64,000 nt of DNA, from assembly GCF_029946505.1 (NCBI RefSeq), contig NZ_JARZHG010000005.1:372001-436000 (forward strand), in the 5' to 3' direction. The DNA is from Polyangium sp. y55x31. Its GTDB lineage: Bacteria > Myxococcota_A > Polyangia > Polyangiales > Polyangiaceae. The translations under genes were made by a program, and so were the position numbers. Shown in pieces: positions 1-7,673 of this stretch. The notes beneath the pieces are model-generated. The model did no database searches. It saw nothing but the letters and a program-made list of their open reading frames with translations, and was not told the DNA's origin. Position 1 is the first letter of the stretch. Every line of letters begins with the position of its first letter.

Positions 1-1
1 C

Positions 2-898
2 AAGTCGAGCCCGGGCGTCTACGACGTCGTCTCGCCGTCCTCGGACGTCGCGTACACGCTCATGCAGGGCGGCCTCGTCGAGCCCATCGACACCACGAAG
101 ATCTCGAGCTGGGGCGAGCTCGCGGACGCGCTGAAGAACCTCGACGACGTCAAGAAGGACGGCAAGCTCTACGGCGTCCCCTTCACCTGGGGCCCCGATT
201 ACCTCATTTACGACGCGAATGTCGTGAAGGAGGAGCCGAAGAGCTGGAAGGTCTTCTACGACGCGCAATACAAGGGCAAGGTCAGCCTCTGGGACGACAT
301 CTCGAACATCTATCTCGTCGGCCAGATCATGGGGCTCGACAAGTCGAACCCGGCGGCGCTCTACAACATGACGGACGAGCAGCTCGCCGAGGCGAAGAAG
401 AAGCTCGTCGAGCTCAAGCCCCAGGTGCGCAAGTACTGGGCGACCGCGGGTGAGCTCAACGATCTCTTCAAGAACAAGGAGATCGTCCTGGCCGTCGGCT
501 GGCCGCTCACGGTCGGCACGCTCAACAAGGAGGGCTCGAACCTCAAGGGCGTGATTCCGGAGGAGGGCGCGACGGGCTGGATCGATCGGCTCATGATCAC
601 CTCCTCGTCGAAGAACAAGGACCTCGCGCTCGCGTACCTCGATTACGTCACGACGCCGAAGGCCCAGGCGCTCGTCTTCGAGGCGACCGGCGGCTATTGC
701 GTCGCGAATGCCAAGGCCAAGGAGCACATGTCCGAGGACCTCAAGAAGAGCCCGTGTGTCACCGAGGGCGAGACGTACTTCAAGCGCCTCAACTTCTGGC
801 AATACGTGAAGGAGCGCAAGAAGTACAATGAGCTCTGGAACGAGGTGAAGAGCGAGAAGACGACCGAGGCCCCGAACGAGGCGAAGAGCGCGAAGTAG
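2..898 (+). CDS. potD: Polyamine-type ABC transporter substrate-binding protein, PotD-like (5' end outside window)
   Basis: The frame is open from the first bases, so the start and signal peptide lie upstream; 298 residues are visible. The protein resembles the periplasmic receptor of spermidine/putrescine importers, which delivers polyamines to the PotBC channel. Visible family traits are YDVVSPSSD near the beginning, the substrate-cleft region around VPFTWGPDYLIYD and the C-terminal stretch with LALAYLDYVTTPKAQ. The next gene, encoding a permease, starts 11 bp after the stop, and two further transporter genes follow. The substrate could also be another cationic solute; the polyamine label comes from family resemblance and gene order, not from a specific binding residue that I can verify. 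Confidence 0.85.
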   Translation, partial: KSSPGVYDVVSPSSDVAYTLMQGGLVEPIDTTKISSWGELADALKNLDDVKKDGKLYGVPFTWGPDYLIYDANVVKEEPKSWKVFYDAQYKGKVSLWDDISNIYLVGQIMGLDKSNPAALYNMTDEQLAEAKKKLVELKPQVRKYWATAGELNDLFKNKEIVLAVGWPLTVGTLNKEGSNLKGVIPEEGATGWIDRLMITSSSKNKDLALAYLDYVTTPKAQALVFEATGGYCVANAKAKEHMSEDLKKSPCVTEGETYFKRLNFWQYVKERKKYNELWNEVKSEKTTEAPNEAKSAK

Positions 899-909
899 GC
901 GGATATCGA

Positions 910-1836
910 ATGGACACGGCGCCCGCCGCGAAGGCCACGGTTCACGCACAAAACCCGCCGAAGAGGCGGGCGCTCCTGTTCCTCGTCCTGCCCCCTGCGC
1001 TTTGGCTCCTCTGCTTCCTCGTCCTGCCGTACCTCGGCCTGTTCATCCAGAGCTTCCTCGGCTCGGATGACCTCGGAAACGTCGTCCTCGAGCCCACGCT
1101 CGACCCGTGGAAGGCCTTCTTCACGAAGACCCTCTACCGCAGCACGCTCCTTTACACCTTCAAGATCGCGCTGACCGTCACGAGCCTCTCCGTGCTCTTC
1201 AGCGTGCCGCTCGCGTATTTCATCGCGTTCAAGGTGCGCCGCTGGAAGGAGCTGCTCTACAGCCTCATCATCGTCCCGCTCTGGGTGAGTTACATCGTCC
1301 GCGCGTATGCGTGGAAGATCATCCTCGGCCGCGAGGGAATCCTGAATTCCTTCCTCCAGTGGGCGAAGATCACGGACGCGCCCGTCGAGGCCTTTCTCTA
1401 CAGTGAATGGGCGATCGTCATCGGCCTCGTCCACATCTACACGCCGTTCGTCCTCATGCCGGTGTACACGGCATTCGAGCAGATCCCGCGCTCGCTCGTC
1501 GAGGCGTCGAAGGACCTCGGCGCCGGCCGCCTGACCACGTTCTTCCGCGTCGTCTTCCCGCTCTCGCTCCCGGGCGTCATCGCGGGTGGCACGTTCGCGT
1601 TCGTATTGACGCTCGGCGATTTCCTCGCGCCCGTCCTGCTCGGCGGCACCGACAACCTCATGATTTCGAACGTCGTGCAGAACCTCTTCGGCACCTCGAA
1701 CGATCGGCCCCTCGGCTCCGTCGTCGGAATCGTCCTGCTCGTCGTCGTCGTGGCGCTCCTGGAGACGACGTCCCGCGCCGAGAAATCGTTCGCGAGCCTC
1801 GAATCGGGCCGTGGTCGCCTCGGAGGCGCGCGTTGA
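910..1836 (+). CDS. potB: ABC transporter permease, PotB-like
   Basis: Inner-membrane subunit of the binding-protein-dependent importer, 308 residues with about six hydrophobic helices; the first one lies near residues 20-40. The EAA loop that docks on the ATPase is visible as EASKDLGAGRLTTFF around residue 200, followed by the usual FPLSLPGVIAG. The length fits the PotB family. The stop codon overlaps the TTG start of the next permease (TTGA at 1833-1836), so the two are translationally coupled. Confidence 0.9.
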   Translation: MDTAPAAKATVHAQNPPKRRALLFLVLPPALWLLCFLVLPYLGLFIQSFLGSDDLGNVVLEPTLDPWKAFFTKTLYRSTLLYTFKIALTVTSLSVLFSVPLAYFIAFKVRRWKELLYSLIIVPLWVSYIVRAYAWKIILGREGILNSFLQWAKITDAPVEAFLYSEWAIVIGLVHIYTPFVLMPVYTAFEQIPRSLVEASKDLGAGRLTTFFRVVFPLSLPGVIAGGTFAFVLTLGDFLAPVLLGGTDNLMISNVVQNLFGTSNDRPLGSVVGIVLLVVVVALLETTSRAEKSFASLESGRGRLGGAR

Positions 1837-2621
1837 AAAGCCGCTTCGATCTGCCCACGCTTTTCGTCGGCGCCGCGGCGGCGTTCGTCCTCGCGTTCAT
1901 CTACCTGCCGATGGTCGTCGTCGTCGTGTATTCGTTCAACCCCGACGCGGTGAACGTCTTCCCGATGCGCGGCTTCTCCCTCCGCTGGTATCGCATGCTG
2001 CTCGACGACGAGCAGCTCGTCTCGGCCCTGCGCGTCAGCCTCCTCATCGCGCTCGGCGGCACCTCGATCGGCCTCCTCCTCGGCGTCCCCGGGGCCATCG
2101 CGCTCGCGCGCCACGAATTTCCGGGCAAACGGATCCTCGAACGGATCGTCCTTTTGCCGCTCACCTTGCCGGGCATCGTCACGGGCGTCGCCATGTTGAG
2201 CTTCTTTCCGCTCATTGGCGTCCCCGTCTCCTTGCTCGCCGTCCTCATCGGCCACGGCACCTTCCTCATCGCGATTACCCTCACGCAGGTATATGCGCGC
2301 TTGAGGCGCCTCGATCCTTCGCTCGAAGAGGCCTCGGCGGATCTCGGCGCGCCGCCGCTCACCACGTTTTTCCGGGTCATCCTGCCGAACATCAAGACGG
2401 CGATCATTGGCTCGGCGCTCCTCTCGTTCACGCTCTCGCTCGACGAGATTCCGGTCACGTTTTTCCTCATCGCGGGCGACAACACCCTCCCCATTCAGAT
2501 CTGGGCCATGATGCGCCGGGGCATTTCTCCCGAGGTCAACGCCATCTCGACCCTCGTCTTCGCCGGATCGATCGGCCTCATCCTGCTCGGCACCGCGCTC
2601 GGCGGCCGCGACAAGGAGTAA
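1833..2621 (+). CDS. potC: ABC transporter permease, PotC-like
   Basis: Second membrane subunit of the importer, 262 residues from a TTG start. I chose TTG 1833 because it overlaps the preceding stop, has GGAGG at 1822-1826 in front, and gives an N-terminus (KSRFDLPTLFVG) that leads directly into the first helix. The EAA loop is EEASADLGAPPLTTFF followed by ILPNIKTAIIG. PotB and PotC form the heterodimeric channel for the substrate delivered by PotD. Spacing to the ATPase gene is 5 bp. Confidence 0.9.
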   Translation: MKSRFDLPTLFVGAAAAFVLAFIYLPMVVVVVYSFNPDAVNVFPMRGFSLRWYRMLLDDEQLVSALRVSLLIALGGTSIGLLLGVPGAIALARHEFPGKRILERIVLLPLTLPGIVTGVAMLSFFPLIGVPVSLLAVLIGHGTFLIAITLTQVYARLRRLDPSLEEASADLGAPPLTTFFRVILPNIKTAIIGSALLSFTLSLDEIPVTFFLIAGDNTLPIQIWAMMRRGISPEVNAISTLVFAGSIGLILLGTALGGRDKE

Positions 2622-2626
2622 ACGTC

Positions 2627-3697
2627 TTGGGCATCGTGGAGCTACGCAAGGTCGTCAAGCGCTTCGGCGACGTGGAGGTCGTCAAGTCGCTCGATCTATC
2701 CATCGAGAAAGGCGAATTCCTCACCTTCCTCGGCCCGAGCGGCTGCGGCAAGACCACGACGCTGCGCATGATCGGCGGCTTCGAGATGCCGACCTCGGGC
2801 GAAATCTACCTCGATGGCCGCGAGGTCTCCGCGCTCCCGCCCTACAAGCGCGACGTCAACACGGTCTTCCAGAGCTACGCCCTCTTCCCGCACATGAGCG
2901 TGCGCCAGAACGTCGCTTATGGCCTCGAACAGAAGCGCCTCCCCAAGGCCGAGATCGAGCGCAAGGTGGCCGAGGTCCTCGCCATGGTGCGCATGGATTC
3001 CTTCGCCGCGCGCAAGCCGCGCGAGCTCTCCGGCGGCCAGCAGCAGCGCGTCGCGGTTGCGCGCGCGATCGTCAATGGCCCCTCGGTGCTCCTGCTCGAC
3101 GAGCCCCTCGGCGCCCTCGATTTGAAGCTCCGCAAGGAGATGCAATTCGAGCTGAAGAGCCTCCAGCGCAAGCTCGGCATGACGTTCGTCTACGTCACGC
3201 ACGACCAGGAAGAGGCGCTCACCATGAGCGACCGCGTCGCGGTCATGAACGGCGGCCGGATCGAGCAGATCGACGCGCCCGTTGCCATCTACAACCACCC
3301 GAAGACCCGCTTCGTCGCCGATTTCATCGGCGAGACGAACCTGCTCGCGGGCGAGGTTTCCCGTGACGGCTCCGCGCATACGTTTTCCGTCGGCGGCGCG
3401 CGCATCCCGATCGAGCCGGACGCCGTCCTCGAATCGGGCCTGCGCATCTCCTTGAGCGTGCGCCCCGAAATGGTCACCGTCCGAAAGGCCGAAAGCGGGG
3501 AAGCCCGGGGCGTCGCGCTCCCCGGCACCGTCGAGGAGACCGTCTTCGTCGGCTCCGTCTGGAAGACCGTCGTGCGCCTCGCGGGGGGCGAGCGTGTCGT
3601 CGCCACCGAGCCGCCGGCCACGCATGGCCATATCGAGCAGGGCACCTCGGTCATCGTTGGTTGGGACCCGAAGAGCGCCGTCGTGCTGGAGGCCTGA
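2627..3697 (+). CDS. potA: ABC transporter ATP-binding protein, PotA-like
   Basis: ATPase that powers the PotBCD importer, 356 residues. Walker A GPSGCGKT is at residues 36-43, the Q-loop is in VFQSYALFPH, the signature is LSGGQQQR, Walker B is LLLDEPLGALD and the switch histidine is in VTHDQEEAL. A C-terminal TOBE region follows from about residue 240 (NLLAGEV, then the VRPEMV segment). The TTG at 2627 is the likely start: AAGGAG at 2613-2618 lies 8 bases upstream. Length and domain order are those of PotA proteins. Confidence 0.92.
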   Translation: MGIVELRKVVKRFGDVEVVKSLDLSIEKGEFLTFLGPSGCGKTTTLRMIGGFEMPTSGEIYLDGREVSALPPYKRDVNTVFQSYALFPHMSVRQNVAYGLEQKRLPKAEIERKVAEVLAMVRMDSFAARKPRELSGGQQQRVAVARAIVNGPSVLLLDEPLGALDLKLRKEMQFELKSLQRKLGMTFVYVTHDQEEALTMSDRVAVMNGGRIEQIDAPVAIYNHPKTRFVADFIGETNLLAGEVSRDGSAHTFSVGGARIPIEPDAVLESGLRISLSVRPEMVTVRKAESGEARGVALPGTVEETVFVGSVWKTVVRLAGGERVVATEPPATHGHIEQGTSVIVGWDPKSAVVLEA

Positions 3698-3707
3698 CGG
3701 AATCATC

Positions 3708-4739
3708 ATGGAGCTCCAGCCTGGTCATCTCGTCGCGGGGCGCTTTCGTGTCGTGCGATTCCTCGGCGAGGGCGCGGTCAGCGCCGTGTACGAGGCCGTC
3801 GACGACGTGCGGGGCCACCGCGTCGCGGTGAAGATCCTGCACCGCGAGCTCTCCCAGGACGCCGAGATCGTCCAGCGATTCGAGCGCGAAGCCGAGGCCG
3901 CGAGCCGCATCGGCTCCGACCACATCGTCCTCGTGTATGGCGCGGGCGCTGCGCCCGAGGGACGATTCATCGTCCTCGAATACCTCGACGGCGGCACGCT
4001 CGCCGACCTCTTGCGCAAGCGCCGCCCGCTCCCGTCCGAGGAGGCCGTCTCCTTCGTCCTCCAGCTCCTCGCCGGCCTCTCGAAGGCGCACGCGCTCGGC
4101 ATCGTGCACCGCGATTTGAAGCCGGCGAACCTCTTCCTCGTGCCGGGCCCCGATGGCCGTGGATTCCTCAAGATTCTCGATTTCGGCGCATCGAAGCTCA
4201 CGAATGCGGGCCAGGCCCTGACGCGCACCGGGGCCATGGTCGGCACACCGATGTACATGTCGCCGGAGCAGATCCGCAGCTCCGACAAGGTCGACCCGCG
4301 CACGGACGTTTATGCCACGGGTGTCATCCTTTACGAAAGCGTCACGGGCAAGGTCCCGTTCGACGTGAGAAACGCGGTCGAGCTCGCGTTCCGCGTGGTC
4401 TCGCAGGATCCGCCGCCGCCCGAGACGCACCTGCCTTCGCTCGATCCCGAGCTCTCGGCGATCATCCGCCGTGCAATGGCGCGTGACCCCGACGCCCGCT
4501 TCCAGACCGCCGCCGAGATGCACGAAGCGCTCGGCGCGTGGCTCCAGCAGCGCGGCATTCCCCTCCCGCCGCAGACGCGCGCGGCGCCCGTGGCCGCCCC
4601 CGCGGTCGCGCCGACGGCCGCGGCGATGGCCCTTCCGAGCGCGACGCCGGCGAGGTCGCGGACCATTCTGCTGTATGTCGTCGGCGCGTTGCTCCTCGTC
4701 GCGGCGATCGTGCTCGTGCTCCACGCGGCGGGGGTTTGA
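3708..4739 (+). CDS. Ser/Thr protein kinase with C-terminal membrane anchor
   Basis: Hanks-type kinase of 343 residues. The glycine loop is GEGAVSAVYE (from residue 20), the ATP lysine is K42 in VAVKIL, the catalytic HRDLKPAN has D136, DFG is at 158-160 and the activation segment ends in SPE (185-187) instead of APE. After the kinase domain (to about 285) come an Ala/Pro-rich linker and one hydrophobic segment near residues 322-340, so the kinase domain would face the cytoplasm with a C-terminal anchor and almost no external domain. It starts 11 bp after potA, so it is probably co-transcribed with the importer; whether it regulates the importer is inference. Confidence 0.9.
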   Translation: MELQPGHLVAGRFRVVRFLGEGAVSAVYEAVDDVRGHRVAVKILHRELSQDAEIVQRFEREAEAASRIGSDHIVLVYGAGAAPEGRFIVLEYLDGGTLADLLRKRRPLPSEEAVSFVLQLLAGLSKAHALGIVHRDLKPANLFLVPGPDGRGFLKILDFGASKLTNAGQALTRTGAMVGTPMYMSPEQIRSSDKVDPRTDVYATGVILYESVTGKVPFDVRNAVELAFRVVSQDPPPPETHLPSLDPELSAIIRRAMARDPDARFQTAAEMHEALGAWLQQRGIPLPPQTRAAPVAAPAVAPTAAAMALPSATPARSRTILLYVVGALLLVAAIVLVLHAAGV

Positions 4740-5099
4740 GGACGCGGCTCTCTTTCGCTCACCGCCCCCCTGCTCGTCGTCGAAGTTCTCTCCCCGCGCC
4801 CCGGTGACGTCCGGCGTGATCGGCTGGACAAGCGCTCGGAGTATGCACGCTTCGGTGTCAAGCTCTACATGCTCGTCGACCCGGAAGCGCGAGTGATCGA
4901 GCTCTGCGAGCTCGGCGCGGATGGTCGTTACGTCCTCGATGCCTCCGTCTCCGAGGGCAAGCTGAGGCTCCCCGGATGCGAAGGGCTCGAGCTCGACCTC
5001 GACGTCCTGTGGGCCGAGGTCGCGTGGATCATCGGCGACGAGGCCGAGGAAGAAGAGACACGCGAAGCGGCGACCGAAGGCGACGACGACGTCGTTTGA
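4740..5099 (+). pseudogene. Uma2 family endonuclease remnant (C-terminal half)
   Basis: The frame that continues directly after the kinase stop codon encodes a recognisable Uma2 (PD-(D/E)XK fold) C-terminal half: LLVVEVLSPRPGD, then DKRSEYARFGVKLYMLVDPEA and an acidic tail. The usual family length is about 180-200 residues; only about 119 codons remain and no plausible start precedes the VEVLSP core. The first internal ATG (4869) would give a 76-residue protein without the catalytic E and K. I read this as a decayed gene whose 5' half was lost, the junction lying near the kinase stop. An alternative is a short expressed fragment. Confidence 0.65.
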
Positions 5100-5137
5100 C
5101 CCCGACGCCTCTCTCGTGATGTGATGTCATCCGCCCC

Positions 5138-5914
5138 ATGGCGGAGCCTGCCCGACGCCTCCAGCCGATCGACACCACTGCGGAGATCGAGACCCCCGAG
5201 CACGTGCGGTTTCATTACCCCGTCGCTGGCCCGGCTCGACGTGTCGTCGCCTGGGTGCTCGACTTGCTCATTCGTGGCGCCGTCCTCCTCGTCTTCGGCA
5301 TCTTCGCGCTCATGGGCGGCTTTGCCATCGGGGATGCCGTCTCCGAGCTCTCCTCCGGGCTCCTCCTCGTTATCTATTTCCTCCTGGAGTGGCTGTATTA
5401 CACGCTCTGGGAGGTCGCCTGGAATGGCCGCACGCCGGGCAAACGTGCGCTCGATCTGCGGGTCGTCAGCGTCGATGGCCATCCCTTGCGGATCGGCGAC
5501 AGCTTCCTTCGCAACCTCCTCCGCGCCGCGGATTTCCTTCCCTTCGGGTATACGGTCGGCCTCGTCGCCATGGCGCGCGACAGCCGTTTTCGCCGCCTCG
5601 GCGACATGGTCGCGGGCACCATGGTCATCGTCGAGGAGCGCCGCGCCGTCGCCTCCACGCTCCGCATCAACCCTCCGCCCACCCCGAAGGAGCTTTCGAG
5701 CCTCCCGCAGCGCCTCCCGCTCTCGGGTGACGAGCTCGAAGCGATCGAGCTTTTTCTTCGCCGCAAAGAAGGCCTCGGCCCTGCGCGTGAGGAAGAGCTC
5801 GCGGCCATGGTCGCGCCCATCTTCGCGAGCCGCATGGGCATCCGGAACAAGGACTCCGCGCGCCTCCTCGCCTTGCTCCACGCGCGCGCCAGCGAGCGCA
5901 GGAGGCCTCTGTGA
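5138..5914 (+). CDS. RDD family membrane protein
   Basis: 258 residues. The RDD domain begins near residue 30 (GPARRVVAWVLDLLIRG, with the RR..D pattern), followed by helices at about 48-68 and 75-95, then WNGRTPGKRALDLRVV and the third part with DSFLRNLLRAADFLPFGY. The C-terminal 80 residues are hydrophilic and charged. RDD proteins are small membrane proteins of uncertain role, in some cases linked to ion exchange. The gene is the first of a six-gene operon whose members overlap by about 4 bases each. Confidence 0.85.
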   Translation: MAEPARRLQPIDTTAEIETPEHVRFHYPVAGPARRVVAWVLDLLIRGAVLLVFGIFALMGGFAIGDAVSELSSGLLLVIYFLLEWLYYTLWEVAWNGRTPGKRALDLRVVSVDGHPLRIGDSFLRNLLRAADFLPFGYTVGLVAMARDSRFRRLGDMVAGTMVIVEERRAVASTLRINPPPTPKELSSLPQRLPLSGDELEAIELFLRRKEGLGPAREEELAAMVAPIFASRMGIRNKDSARLLALLHARASERRRPL

Positions 5915-6876
5915 GGAGCCAGGACGAGATCGTCGCCGCGCGTAACGCCGATTGGCGCGAGCTCGAAAACCTCGTCTCGCGCGCCGAGGCCCTCCACCAC
6001 CTCGACGGCCCCTCCATTTCCCGCGCCGCCGCGCTGTATCGGGCCCTCTCGGGCGACCTCGTCCTTTGCCGCGCCCGCTGCACGCCCGACCTCGTCGCGT
6101 ACCTCGACAACCTCGCCGGCCGCGCGCACAGCGCCCTTTATGGCGCCGAGCCTTTCCGCATCCCGGCCTTCTGGTCCCTCCTCACCCGCGACTTCCCCCG
6201 CGCCCTCCGCAAGAACGCCTCGTTTTTTGCCCTCTCCTCCGCGCTCTTTTTGATCCCCTGCGCCATTGGCATCGTCCTCGCCCTCTTCGTGCCCGACGCC
6301 GCCTCGCAGATCCTCCCGCGCAGCATGCTCGACGGCATGGCCGACATGTATTCGAAGGGCTTCAACGAGGGCCGCAGCGAGGGGACCGACTCCGCGATGG
6401 CCGGGTTTTACGTGAACAACAACGTCGGCATCGCGTTCCGTTGTTTCGCCACCGGCATCTTCTTCGGCCTCGGCAGCGTCTTTTTCCTCATCTACAACGG
6501 CCTCAGCATCGGCATGGTGACCGGCTGGGTCACCGCGGCCGGGTTTGGCCGGAACATCGGCACGTTCATGTGCGGGCACGGGCCGTTCGAACTCACGGCC
6601 ATCCTCATCGCGGGCGCGGCAGGGCTCCGCATGGGGTATTCGCTCGTCGTCACCCGCGGCCGCACGCGCCTCGGCTCGCTCCGCGAGAGCGCGCCCGACA
6701 TCGTCCGCCTCGTCGTGGGCGCGGCCGTCATGCTCCTCATCGCCGCGGGCATCGAGGGATTCTGGTCTCCCTCGGGCGCGCCCGCGCCCGTCAAATGGTC
6801 CGTCGCCGCCCTCTTTTCCGTGCTCGTCACGGCCTATTTCCTCTTCGCCGGCCGTGAACGCGGGAGGGCCCGTTGA
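5911..6876 (+). CDS. Stage II sporulation protein M-like (SpoIIM family) membrane protein
   Basis: 321 residues starting with GTG, overlapping the RDD gene by 4 bases. The N-terminal 100 residues are helical and soluble. Several membrane helices follow from about residue 95. The family core is the segment with NNNVGIAFRCFATGIFFG and the loop FMCGHGPFELTAI, typical of SpoIIM/DUF95 proteins. SpoIIM acts in peptidoglycan remodelling during engulfment in Bacillus. In Gram-negative bacteria this family occurs in the RDD-SpoIIM-MoxR-DUF58 gene group seen here, where its function is not established. Confidence 0.88.
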   Translation: MRSQDEIVAARNADWRELENLVSRAEALHHLDGPSISRAAALYRALSGDLVLCRARCTPDLVAYLDNLAGRAHSALYGAEPFRIPAFWSLLTRDFPRALRKNASFFALSSALFLIPCAIGIVLALFVPDAASQILPRSMLDGMADMYSKGFNEGRSEGTDSAMAGFYVNNNVGIAFRCFATGIFFGLGSVFFLIYNGLSIGMVTGWVTAAGFGRNIGTFMCGHGPFELTAILIAGAAGLRMGYSLVVTRGRTRLGSLRESAPDIVRLVVGAAVMLLIAAGIEGFWSPSGAPAPVKWSVAALFSVLVTAYFLFAGRERGRAR

Positions 6877-7673
6877 ACCTCGGCGACTCCGCGATCGTCC
6901 TGCGCCCGCGCAGCCTCACCGAGGTCATGGACCTCGCGTTTCGCCTCTGCTTCTCGCTCGCATTCCCTCTTTACGCGCGGCTCACCCTCTACGCCGTCGT
7001 ACCGCTCCTCGCCGGCTGCCTTGCGCTGCGATATGCGCTCGATGCCCCGTGGATCCTCGTCTGGCTCGCGGCCTTCCTCACCGTGCCCTTCGTCGAGGCC
7101 CTCTTCACCGTCGCCGTCAGCCAGGTCATCTTCTCGCCCACCATCACCCCGCGTGTCGTCTTTGGCCTCTTCCGCAAGCGACTCGGCGCGCTCCTCAGCT
7201 CGTTCGTCATTCGCTTCCTCGGCCTTTTGATCGGCGCCATCACGCTCTTCATCACCCTGCCTTTCGTAGGCATTCGCCTCTTGCTCCTCGACGAGGCGTG
7301 CCTGCTCGAAGGCCTCTCGGGCTCGCGCGCGCACGAGCGCGCCCAGCGGCTCGTCTCGATGCGCACCGGCGACGCGTTCCTCGTCCTCCTCATGCTCCTC
7401 GGCGCTCGATTCGGCGGTGTCCTCACGGCCGAGCTCCTCTTCGACGGCCTCGTGAACGACCTCCTCCAGTTCGGCCGTCCATTCGGCTGGCTCTTCGAGG
7501 ACGGCGGCTCGCCGGCCGCGATCGCAGGGTTTTTCCTGGCCGTGCCTTTCGTCTCCACGGCGCGGTTCCTCTATTACATCGACACCCGCACGCGCGAGGA
7601 CGGCTGGGACATCCAGCTTCGTTTCACGGCGATCCGCGCGCGGGCCGAGCAGGAGCGCAGGAGGGCCGCGTGA
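6873..7673 (+). CDS. Integral membrane protein of the RDD-SpoIIM-MoxR-DUF58 operon
   Basis: 266 residues from a TTG start that overlaps the previous stop. Hydrophobic segments lie near residues 25-60, 70-85, 110-135, 160-185 and 215-235; there is no recognisable catalytic motif. The soluble N-terminal phrase LRPRSLTEVMDLAFRLC resembles membrane proteins found beside DUF4129 genes in other genomes. It is embedded in the overlapping operon, which suggests a structural partner of the SpoIIM-like and DUF4129 proteins. Function unknown. Confidence 0.75.
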   Translation: MNLGDSAIVLRPRSLTEVMDLAFRLCFSLAFPLYARLTLYAVVPLLAGCLALRYALDAPWILVWLAAFLTVPFVEALFTVAVSQVIFSPTITPRVVFGLFRKRLGALLSSFVIRFLGLLIGAITLFITLPFVGIRLLLLDEACLLEGLSGSRAHERAQRLVSMRTGDAFLVLLMLLGARFGGVLTAELLFDGLVNDLLQFGRPFGWLFEDGGSPAAIAGFFLAVPFVSTARFLYYIDTRTREDGWDIQLRFTAIRARAEQERRRAA

